Source: CBDCWO01 sp965223405 (GTDB lineage Bacteria > Bacteroidota > Bacteroidia > Chitinophagales > Saprospiraceae). Taken from it: a stretch of 64,000 nucleotides of DNA. Location of the stretch: assembly GCA_965223405.1 (NCBI GenBank), contig CBDCWO010000006.1, forward strand, positions 4,836,001-4,900,000, in the 5' to 3' direction. Of this stretch, positions 57,401-64,000 are shown one piece after another. The notes under the pieces were generated by a model. The model worked only from the letters and a program-made list of their open reading frames with translations, had not been told where the DNA came from and searched no databases. The position numbers and the translations under genes are program-made. Position 1 is the stretch's first letter. Every line of letters starts with the position of its first letter.

Positions 57401-57466
57401 TACAAAGCCGTTATGACCAAAGAGGAAGTTAACGCCTATCTTAAAAATGTAAAATCAATCAAATAG
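54452..57466 (+). CDS. Large secreted tail-fibre-like surface protein
   Basis: 1004 aa with signal peptide (ITSWTQ). An N-terminal beta domain (about 20-130) ends in VSVPYAMHAQ. Then come four Asp-rich units of the type DDADADPSNEIQTLT, likely Ca-binding. A long fibre-like region follows with repeated NLFLHDHLGKIRLEA and FGIADQNGGYRAGM units. A conserved C-terminal ~130-residue domain starts HFRMENP and contains EIWYASLEGPEAGAYVRG. No T9SS type A CTD is present, so the terminal domain may be the export signal or a trimerisation head. Paralogue of the next gene. Confidence 0.65.
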   Translation: MKTKFFFSTIFILVAITSWTQSPNLFNYQAQALDANGAVLKNHTVKIRISILENSVNGTTAYQEEHQVTTSDVGIFTLQIGNGTVSTGQFANLQWNVNTYWLRVEGDFNSQGYALLGSSQMVSVPYAMHAQTAAQVDDADADPSNEIQTLTKVGNSISLSGNGGEVIDAVDDADADTTNELQTLSVNGNVLTISDGNSVNLPSGGSSGGGDEDPNNEIQSLTHTKTGNEVKLDISLGGTGTTINVEDTDADPQNEIQNLSIKGKQLSLSNANQVDLTSIATPWEPNSDGIQYKQGNVYILKEEKPDTEIRITHEEITGADGNASFAFSPINLTFHKEGTGKSSGIDNSSLEILESNGSKKTGVYTDSVVVENNKCKTDIFPGKINLKNDTELSHTSYSKDSLYYFYAAGNLAFPDVSTFQATHLNFKTIGLGLTSRMGPGGESFEDDNCVSEQTSNQLRIYNKGNQPFDRAIFSKDSLSMWNEARWKNVDIKTSTGKGGSIDLFGAAGSPLVQIGANKSSFFSSLPPTGNLFLHDHLGKIRLEARVDDQGGIMTLQDDTTLTFISPAGISSGPGISSGDFSIIEIKTILAYNDQKDAGYLELSAGENIHKIAFLGSDLLDPENGRLCLYNKNQEFEKVCAVANDFNGGELFLEGLNSPNVYAGGFFDRGIVYVSDSVGFERAGMRVDHQDLGEFYLNGGQVTVNNTFLDKEATLDKQTLNFFGPTQDVASCLGKEIGMENTGLLSLFGQNTNLNVFAGHDNQAGEIPDGNVGLIQVHDEEGQARAWMNGYGTMVGSTLKLQDFNANKLIEGGFNGIVNATTLDIYGSNGNVNASFSATNNGTHGWFGIADQNGGYRAGMFIDAQDNNNGKIFADIKHFRMENPSNPNQEIWYASLEGPEAGAYVRGTAKLSQGEAFVPFPEHFQEVCNSKTITIQLTPRHWDTYGLALVKITTEGFYVKELKGGDGSFEFDWEAKGVRNGHEDYKAVMTKEEVNAYLKNVKSIK

Positions 57467-57513
57467 GTCGTCCGTTCTTGGTACCAATTATTGATTGTTG
57501 TAAAAATAATATC

Positions 57514-59685
57514 ATGAAAAAGTTAATATGTATAATTATTCTGGGTTGGATCACTATGGAAATTCAGGCTCAGGCCCCTCTGGCATTCAACTACCAGGGA
57601 ATGGCATTGGATCCAATGGGAAATAAAATGTCCAATCAATCCCTTAAAGTAAGACTTTCACTACTGGAAGGAAGTGCTACCGGACAAGTAGTATTTTCTG
57701 AACACCATACTGTAAATACATCTCCTCAAGGAATATTTAGTTTGAAAATCGGTGAAGGAAATGTATTGTCTGGTAAATTTGCTGATGCATCCTGGGGTTC
57801 GAACACCTATTTTCTCAAAGTAGAAGGTGACTTTGATGGAAACGAGAATTTTATTGAATTAGGGATTTCTCAGCTAGTCAGCGTTCCTTATGCTCTTCAT
57901 GCTGAGACTGTCTCTGACAAAGATGATGCTGATGCGGACCCTAATAATGAATTGCAAAGCTTGTCGATAAATGGAAATGTGCTGAGTATATCCAATGGTA
58001 ATTCCGTTAACCTACCGAACACTGGATCCAGTGGTAGTGGAGATGACGATCCCAATAATGAGATCCAGGACTTGTCAGTAAATCAAAATGGTGCAGTGGT
58101 AGAAATGAGTATTTCCAAAGGTGGAAAAGGAGCGACTTTCGGGATCAATGATGGAGACTTTGACCCGACCAATGAAATTCAGACGCTTTCAAAATCCAAT
58201 CAGCAAGTTACGCTTAGTAATGGAGGTGGCAGTTTTACAGATGAGGTAGACGATGCGGATTCAGATCCACTAAATGAAATACAAACCCTGTCCTTTAAAA
58301 ATCGAAAACTAAGTCTGAGTCAAGGTAATGAAGTTGATCTCGATTCTATTTCAACTCCATGGAAAAGGGGCTATGGAGGGATTTATGTTGATGATGCGTA
58401 TGTATTCGCGATGGATCCGGTGATTACCAATATGGCAGGTTTTGGTTCGCTTGGATTTGATGTGGAAAAAGGAGATCATAAACTAAGATTAAGAGGAGAT
58501 GAAATATTATTAGAACCTATCCTTAGTAAGGATAGCATAGGTTTAAATGCCAGGCGAAATCAGATTTCAATTTTTAAATCTGATAATAATGGTACTCGTA
58601 ATTTAACCTATTGGGATCAGGAGGGGTTATTTTTTGCAAATGGCAATCAGGCTAAATATGAGAAGGATCACCTTTCATTTGTAGGTTCAAACAACCTAGG
58701 ATTGGACATTAAGGCCAAAATGGATCCCTTTGAACTGAGATATGATCATCAAAATTTTCAAACATTGATCGATGCTTTTGGTACAATTTACACTGGAGAA
58801 TTAAGCGATTTGGCTATCGGTGGATTAGGATTTTCGATCTTCGAAGGACTTACTGCGAATAGTAAATCTCTTCGATTTGCAGTTTATCCGGATAGTCTGG
58901 TAACCTTTAATCGTAATGGATATCGAACCATTTATCTAGGTCAGGATCCGGTAACTCTCAGTGGTAATTTATCCCTATTTGATGGAAGTATGTCTAAGCG
59001 AATAATTGGTTTAGGCGATAATCCGTCTACTCCCGGATCAGGTCTACTCACTATTTCCGCAAATAACAAGCCAGGCCTTGAAGTATATATGGAACCGTTG
59101 GGTCCAGCCGATCAGTTGGCTGGTGTATTAAAGTTGCATGGGCCAAACAGTGTCAATGTGGTAGCGTCAAACACCTCAGCCAATGCCGACTTTGGCCGTA
59201 TCGATATTCATGATGATAAAGGATCTGCCCGGGCAGGGATGTTTGTTAATTTTGATGGAACCGGTCGTATCTATAGCGATGTAAAACATTTCCGAATGGA
59301 CCATCCAGAAGATCATGAAAAGGAGATCTGGTATGCTTCCCTGGAAGGTCCTGAAGCCGGAGCCTATGTGAGAGGTACCGCTAAATTGCAAAAAGGAGAG
59401 ATTTTTGTACCCTTTCCGGATCACTTTAAACATGTAGCTAACCCCAGTGATTTGACCGTTATATTGACCCCGCTGGACTGGGATACCTATGGATTAGCTG
59501 TAGTTAAAAAAACAACGGATGGCATATGGGTAAAAGAGTTAAAAGGGGGTACCGGAAATTTTTCCTTTGACTGGGAAGTGAAGAGTTCGCGGAGAGGGTT
59601 TGAAGACTATCAAGTCATTCTACCGAAAATTCGCAGAAAGAGTACTGAGAAATCTGAAAAGCATAAATCAGCACGCTTGAATTGA
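57514..59685 (+). CDS. Secreted tail-fibre-like surface protein, paralogue
   Basis: 723 aa from the ATG at 57514, which opens the signal peptide MKKLICIIILGWITMEIQAQ. An in-frame GTG-type start at 57478 is rejected. The order of parts matches the upstream gene: N-terminal domain ending VSVPYALHAE, four DDADxDPxNEIQTLS units, a shorter fibre region, and the terminal domain HFRMDHP...EIWYASLEGPEAGAYVRG, ending in a basic tail. 47 nt separate the two genes. The last gene before a terminator. Confidence 0.65.
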   Translation: MKKLICIIILGWITMEIQAQAPLAFNYQGMALDPMGNKMSNQSLKVRLSLLEGSATGQVVFSEHHTVNTSPQGIFSLKIGEGNVLSGKFADASWGSNTYFLKVEGDFDGNENFIELGISQLVSVPYALHAETVSDKDDADADPNNELQSLSINGNVLSISNGNSVNLPNTGSSGSGDDDPNNEIQDLSVNQNGAVVEMSISKGGKGATFGINDGDFDPTNEIQTLSKSNQQVTLSNGGGSFTDEVDDADSDPLNEIQTLSFKNRKLSLSQGNEVDLDSISTPWKRGYGGIYVDDAYVFAMDPVITNMAGFGSLGFDVEKGDHKLRLRGDEILLEPILSKDSIGLNARRNQISIFKSDNNGTRNLTYWDQEGLFFANGNQAKYEKDHLSFVGSNNLGLDIKAKMDPFELRYDHQNFQTLIDAFGTIYTGELSDLAIGGLGFSIFEGLTANSKSLRFAVYPDSLVTFNRNGYRTIYLGQDPVTLSGNLSLFDGSMSKRIIGLGDNPSTPGSGLLTISANNKPGLEVYMEPLGPADQLAGVLKLHGPNSVNVVASNTSANADFGRIDIHDDKGSARAGMFVNFDGTGRIYSDVKHFRMDHPEDHEKEIWYASLEGPEAGAYVRGTAKLQKGEIFVPFPDHFKHVANPSDLTVILTPLDWDTYGLAVVKKTTDGIWVKELKGGTGNFSFDWEVKSSRRGFEDYQVILPKIRRKSTEKSEKHKSARLN

Positions 59686-59724
59686 GTAATCACTATTTAT
59701 CACTGAGGTTTTGTGGTAATTGAA

Positions 59725-59760
59725 CAAGAGGCGACAGAAATGTTGCCTCTTGATAGTTTT
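59725..59760 (+). terminator. Intrinsic terminator of the surface-protein run
   Basis: CAAGAGGC (59725-59732) and GCCTCTTG (59745-59752) pair perfectly, with ACA/TGT extending the stem inside and GAAA as the loop; ATAGTTTT follows. Confidence 0.85.
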
Positions 59761-60304
59761 ATGGAGTATTGGGAAACGTGATCATCATTGACGTAGGTAG
59801 AGGAGGATATTGGACATTATCAGCAACAACAAAAAAATTGAAGATCCTCCTGTAATCGGGGAATGGATGCTCCTAACAAGATACTCCGTTTGTTGCTGAG
59901 ACATCAAATGGTTGTTTCAGGATGACATTGCGGTTATTACGCCAGGCACTCCTGCTGAGATTTTCCTGTCGAGACCGAAATACGTTCGTTAGGTCCTGAA
60001 TCAACATAAAAAGTAGGTCATCCTGAAAAGGTTGTCTTGACACAGAAATAAGGAAATCTTAATAGGCTTCTTATTGGTAGTTAACAAGTCAACCAAAGTT
60101 GAATTTGTTGGAACAATTTGGTTCAGGATTCTATCAATTACAAAGTGAATGATTGCGGATTCTTCTTCAATGAGAAAGTCGCAAATGAAGGACGCATCCA
60201 ACATTTGGACCAGCAAAGTTGAAGGCCCAGATTTAACTCTCTTTTTTGCTTTAAATATCCCCACCAAAGCTATAATTTCCGAACGGTAAATGCATTTGGT
60301 GTTT
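59761..60304. other. Non-coding stretch with a spaced 12-bp inverted repeat
   Basis: No gene is recognised. TTTCAGGATGAC (59915-59926) and its exact complement GTCATCCTGAAA (60017-60028) form an inverted repeat with 90 nt between. It could be the remains of a small mobile element. An 88-aa minus frame at 60001-60267 has no protein-like support. Confidence 0.3.
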
Positions 60305-60370
60305 GGTCCTATTCCAGCAAGTAAATGTCCAAATTGAGCAAACCATTCCTATACCATTAGCCCATATTTG
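60305..60370 (+). promoter_or_regulatory. Paired GTCC operator and -7 element upstream of the 60402 gene
   Basis: GGTCCTATT (60305) and TGTCCAAAT (60326) are 21 nt apart, and GCAA recurs in phase in each half. CATATTTG is at 60363-60370, exactly 36 nt from the second GTCC. All distances equal those at 50246-50311 although the intervening bases differ. Confidence 0.65.
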
Positions 60371-60401
60371 TACTAATTACAATCACTAAAAATCAAGAAC
60401 T

Positions 60402-62048
60402 ATGAAAACTTATCAAGGTTTACAGACCATTTTACTGGCAATAATATTACAAGTTTACACGGGGCATTCCCAACAACTGTATTTTGACGATTATGATGTT
60501 CCTGATTTCATGGAAAGGGCAACGTCAATCACCAGACTATCAAATGATGATTTGGTTATGATTGGAGATTCCCATAAATCAACATTTGGATATGAATTTT
60601 TCAACTATTTGCATCGCACCAATGCCAATGGAAGTACTCAAGTCTATGGCTATTACAAAGAAATAAATGATAAATATTTTAAATGGGAAGATATTGCATC
60701 AGGAGAGTTTGGTTACTTTACTGTCGGTTTTTCCTATCATCCCCAGGATACTTTACAGCTTATTGTTAAAATAAATCCTGATGGAACAGTTGATTGGGCT
60801 CGCAAAATACAGCACCAACCCTGGCAAGGAGAAGTTTCAGATCCTGACTTTAGCACAATGTCTGCTATTTGCAATGTCAATGATGAAAATTTCATCCTGG
60901 GTGGTGCCGTTTCCTTTAGCAAAGAAAATCAAAAGAAATATTATGCCCATTTCGTGATGATGGATCAAGGAGGTCAGTGGCATCATAGCAATTTATTGGA
61001 TTTGACTCCTCATACGGATAATTTGCCCTACATAAACAAAATAGTAAAGGTGGGAAATGGCTTTATAGCTACCGGAACTACTACTTACGGGCAGGATAGG
61101 GGATTGCTTATTATCAGATTGGATAATAGTTTAAATGTAATGTGGTTAAAACTGGTTTCATCTTTCGGTGGTTCTACTGTACCTACTGGTTTAGTCGCTG
61201 ATGGATCATTTGATTTTTTGATTACGGGTTATAGCTCAGCGCTATTTATTATAAAAATGAATGCCAACGGACAGTTTATTAGTTTCCAGGACTATAAATG
61301 GCCTGATCTCCAACCCAAATCAGCGGATATATTTTTGGATGCTTCAGGAGAGGTATATGTTACTGGATCAGCCTACATCAATAAATTTTTTGAAGGTGTT
61401 GACTCAGATCTTTTTGTAATGAAAATCGATCCTTGGGGAAATGTGAATGGGGTAAGACATTATGGTCGGAATGGGATCAACGAATATACCAGTTCAAGTG
61501 TACGCTTGAGTAACGGGCTATTTGCCATCCATGCTGAAACCGGAGCGCAGACTCAACGGCACCTGCTTAGTATCTCGCATACCGCAGCCTTTCCTTGTGG
61601 TGAGGAGCTTATTCAAGTAGAGGAAGCGATGGAAGACTATATCATTTATGATATACAAGTTGTTCAAAGGGAATCTGAAATTTATTCCATGGATGTTGAA
61701 CTAGTGGTTGATGAGGTATTTGTTAATCAGGAGACATGCGGACATACCAATCCGGAAGAATTGAATTTACCCAATTCTCGAAACATCCCATCACAAAATC
61801 AAAATATTGAATTTGCTATTTATCCCAATCCTACACTGGGAGTTATCGATGTCTCATGGAAGAGTACAAAGACATCGCAGATTGAAAAAATTGAGATTTA
61901 TGAAATTACGGGTAAAAATATTTTCTCAAATGAAGTTAAGCATTTAAATCAGTTTAGGACTGTTTTGCCCAATTCGGGAATGTATATAGTTGCCTTGAGA
62001 GAGGGTAACGGAAAAGTAGTCAGCCGGGAAAAAGTAATTAAATACTAA
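60402..62048 (+). CDS. Secreted T9SS protein, paralogue 3 of a ~550-aa family
   Basis: 548 aa. Signal peptide to about residue 24 (YTGHSQQ). Propeller-like units (NGFIATGTTTYGQDRGLLIIRLDNSLNVMWLK; FDFLITGYSSALFIIKMNANGQFISF) are aligned with paralogues 1 and 2. CGHTNPEELN replaces CGHIDYGELE. The T9SS CTD is IYPNPTLGVIDVSWKS...YEITGKNIFSNEV...GMYIVALREG. Separated from its relatives by 6.7 kb but carrying the same operator layout as paralogue 1, so probably in the same regulon. Confidence 0.75.
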   Translation: MKTYQGLQTILLAIILQVYTGHSQQLYFDDYDVPDFMERATSITRLSNDDLVMIGDSHKSTFGYEFFNYLHRTNANGSTQVYGYYKEINDKYFKWEDIASGEFGYFTVGFSYHPQDTLQLIVKINPDGTVDWARKIQHQPWQGEVSDPDFSTMSAICNVNDENFILGGAVSFSKENQKKYYAHFVMMDQGGQWHHSNLLDLTPHTDNLPYINKIVKVGNGFIATGTTTYGQDRGLLIIRLDNSLNVMWLKLVSSFGGSTVPTGLVADGSFDFLITGYSSALFIIKMNANGQFISFQDYKWPDLQPKSADIFLDASGEVYVTGSAYINKFFEGVDSDLFVMKIDPWGNVNGVRHYGRNGINEYTSSSVRLSNGLFAIHAETGAQTQRHLLSISHTAAFPCGEELIQVEEAMEDYIIYDIQVVQRESEIYSMDVELVVDEVFVNQETCGHTNPEELNLPNSRNIPSQNQNIEFAIYPNPTLGVIDVSWKSTKTSQIEKIEIYEITGKNIFSNEVKHLNQFRTVLPNSGMYIVALREGNGKVVSREKVIKY

Positions 62049-62159
62049 ATCAATTGATAATTGAAAACTAGGTGTGAGTAATGACGTTAGCTATGGTGAG
62101 TATTTTTTAACCTGCCTTGCAGCCAGGCGAAGATATCTTTTTTACACATTTATTTATTT

Positions 62160-62312
62160 TTGACAGGTGTTAATCGTTATCGGCGGACACTACATTTTAA
62201 AGAAAAGGTTCCCAATCCAGCTGAAGTAAGAGAGCTGACAAATCATGACACCTATTTCAAGGAGTATTTAACTCAACAGTCCAATTACTTTACTTTAGAA
62301 TGCTTCCTCTAA
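62160..62312 (+). pseudogene. Possible gene remnant, 3' end only
   Basis: An open frame of 50 codons reads protein-like sequence (RTLHFKEKVPNPAEVRELTN, then FKEYLTQQSNYF) to a TAA at 62310-62312. There is no credible start or domain, and its end overlaps the convergent cyclase-type gene. Possibly the tail of a deleted gene. Confidence 0.25.
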
Positions 62313-64000
62313 TACTGTATCTCTTCTTGTTTTCATCATACCGTTTCCTATGAAGTTCGAGTACTTCAGGAAAGGCTGGATGATCAGAAATTGGTCCCCA
62401 TAACCAAAGAAAAGTGCTGTCAATTTCACCTTTTGGTTCTCCGGTGTAAGCCAATAAATGCCAATAATAACATACATCTCTCTCTTCCCATTCATTAAAT
62501 TGTGCTTCATAAAAGGTCTCATCTTTACCAGGTAATTTAAAATCCTTTCTGGAAATTAGAAATTGCATAAACGTTGAATTGTCAATTTCAAGGGCTTTTT
62601 CATTCTCACCGAGAGAATAATAATACAATGCTTTTTGCTGTTCAAAATTTATGTTGGGATTCAATGTTTTCTTAATAAGTTTCAATCTGTCCAGATATAG
62701 TTTAGCTTGAACCGGCTCTTTCCTAATACAGTGTAGTGTGGTAAGCCAATATAAAACATCAACATAATTACTGTCTAAGGAAATTGCTTTTTCGAAGTCT
62801 GCCAGGCTAGATCTACCTATCCAATATTTCCTGCGTCCCCTTGCCGCATAATATATTTTATCCAAAGGCGCAATATTAATCACTATATCCGACAGTCCAA
62901 TCGCTTCATGATTTAATCCTAACCTCCCACCAATTATTTCTGCTAATCCATGGTATCCATACTCATCGTTTGGACCACCTAATTCAATTGCTCTTTTAAA
63001 ATAGTAATAAGCGTCATTTCTGTTCTTATCCCAAAATTCAATATGTCCTTTTACATCATTTACATAGGGAGAATTTGGAGCCAGTCTTAAAGCAATATTT
63101 ATTTCTTCGTGCGATTTTTTCCAAATGGAAGAATCCGAACTAACCTTGACGAGATAGGTGTTGTATAGGTCAGCAAGCCCAGCATGTGCATTAGAAAAGT
63201 TGTAATCCAATGCGATAGCTTTCCGATATAATCCTTCTGCTTTCTCAAAGTTTTTCTGATCTAGTGTTGAGAAGAACTTAGTAAAATGTAGATATTCCGC
63301 TTCAAGAAAATATTCATAAGCTTCAATATTATTGGTACCGCCATCCGTTGACCTGTCTCTTAGCTCTAATGAAGTCTGTAATTTATTTGCAATAGTACCC
63401 GCTATTTTATCTTGAATTTCAAATAGGTCACCGAAAGCTTGATCCCAAGAATCTGACCAAACATGGGCTCCGTCGGCACAATCTATCATTTGTGCTGTGA
63501 TTCGAATTTTATCCTGAAATTTGCGTATGCTTCCTTCTAGCAGATAAGCTACCCCTAGCTTTGATCCTACTTCACGAGCATCAATTTTTTCTCCCTTAAA
63601 TTGGAAACTTGAAGTCCTGGATATTACTTTCAGGTCAGCCGCTTTGGATAGTAAATTTAGAATTTCTTCGGCAATACCATCACCCAAATACTCCTGATCG
63701 CCATTGGGACTCATGTCTAAGAAAGAAAGTACTGCGATCGATTTTCCTGTAATAGTATTTTGAGTAATACCTGATAAAATCTGGGGACCTAGAAAATATC
63801 CAAGTAGTAACAGAATAACAATCGAGGAAACGAGTATTAAGGACCTGTTTTTTTTAGTTTTCTCAGCTGTGATAGAAGTTGGAGTTTGGTCAAAATATTC
63901 ACTGGGAATTTTATTTACTTTTACCGAATACACTTTGAAAGGATCAGTCAGGTTTTTAAACTTTTGCTCACCTTGAAAAGCAGTTTCAATGCCTTCCTTA
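62290..64000 (-). CDS. Adenylate/guanylate-cyclase-type protein with TolB-like and TPR domains (5' end outside window)
   Basis: Partial: the frame is open to the window edge. The first visible residues (TAFQGEQKFKNLTDPFKVYSV) match the end of a class III nucleotide cyclase domain, so the GTG at 63933 is not the true start. Then a transmembrane helix (about 31-49 from that GTG), a TolB/FlgO-like domain (SIAVLSFLDMSPNGDQEYLGDGIAEEIL...LEGSIRKFQDKIRITAQMID), and TPR-like repeats to the end. Such proteins are common in Bacteroidota and Proteobacteria. Whether the cyclase domain is active cannot be judged from the part present. Confidence 0.8.
   Translation of the reverse strand, partial: KEGIETAFQGEQKFKNLTDPFKVYSVKVNKIPSEYFDQTPTSITAEKTKKNRSLILVSSIVILLLLGYFLGPQILSGITQNTITGKSIAVLSFLDMSPNGDQEYLGDGIAEEILNLLSKAADLKVISRTSSFQFKGEKIDAREVGSKLGVAYLLEGSIRKFQDKIRITAQMIDCADGAHVWSDSWDQAFGDLFEIQDKIAGTIANKLQTSLELRDRSTDGGTNNIEAYEYFLEAEYLHFTKFFSTLDQKNFEKAEGLYRKAIALDYNFSNAHAGLADLYNTYLVKVSSDSSIWKKSHEEINIALRLAPNSPYVNDVKGHIEFWDKNRNDAYYYFKRAIELGGPNDEYGYHGLAEIIGGRLGLNHEAIGLSDIVINIAPLDKIYYAARGRRKYWIGRSSLADFEKAISLDSNYVDVLYWLTTLHCIRKEPVQAKLYLDRLKLIKKTLNPNINFEQQKALYYYSLGENEKALEIDNSTFMQFLISRKDFKLPGKDETFYEAQFNEWEERDVCYYWHLLAYTGEPKGEIDSTFLWLWGPISDHPAFPEVLELHRKRYDENKKRYSIRGSILK

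Noticed and set aside
60001..60267. 88-aa minus frame
   Set aside because: Low-complexity hydrophobic composition, no neighbours on that strand, and it overlaps the arm of a spaced inverted repeat.

Overview
The window looks like the chromosome of a Bacteroidota bacterium, most likely of the Saprospiria/Lewinella type. The evidence is type IX secretion (T9SS) C-terminal signals, a hybrid two-component regulator with an AraC output domain, promoters of the TTG...TAnnTTTG kind, few Shine-Dalgarno sequences, an AT-rich composition and families typical of the phylum (DUF3276, BF3164-like lipoproteins, a UpxY-like NusG paralogue). This placement is inference from gene content; no rRNA or tRNA gene was recognised.

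Region 1 (1-20.6 kb) is mostly core metabolism. It holds a 1-Cys peroxiredoxin and a MoeZ-like E1/rhodanese fusion preceded by what appears to be a complete cysteine-responsive transcription attenuator (2043-2187). Next come a PUR-alpha-like protein, an ABC exporter, ComEA/ComEC, an OmpA/HHH pair, a lipoprotein metalloprotease, tyrosine phenol-lyase, an FtsX-type permease, and a nitric oxide reductase locus (Rrf2/NsrR-like regulator, norC, norB, norQ, norD). norD is cut by one in-frame stop codon.

Region 2 (21-29.6 kb) holds a small secretion cassette: two six-cysteine peptides with identical cysteine spacing, a BF3164-like lipoprotein and a CxxC thioredoxin-like protein. It is followed by a DUF2461 protein, a second FtsX-type permease and a large T9SS beta-helix protein.

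Region 3 (29.6-41.5 kb) is an accessory block, all on the minus strand and headed by a specialised NusG paralogue. It contains two CYTH-like proteins, an M15/extensin-like and an astacin-like metallopeptidase, a DUF4062/TIR-like protein, several small membrane proteins and a frameshifted outer-membrane-type protein. Two long direct repeats (34567-35257 and 42263-42957) bracket the promoter-proximal half. I do not recognise this combination as a described system.

Region 4 (41.5-47.2 kb) is mostly non-coding. It contains the second long repeat and an array of degenerate 11-bp repeats grouped into blocks of six or eight units. A complete IS21-family element (43820-46342, 5-bp target duplication) is inserted in that array.

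Region 5 (47.2-62 kb) holds a hybrid histidine kinase/AraC regulator and, divergently, a family of secreted surface proteins: three paralogous ~550-aa T9SS proteins, one small T9SS protein and two tail-fibre-like proteins. Two of the ~550-aa genes share a paired GTCC operator at identical spacing from a CATATTTG -7 element, a good candidate target of the neighbouring regulator. The window ends inside an adenylate-cyclase/TolB-like/TPR protein.
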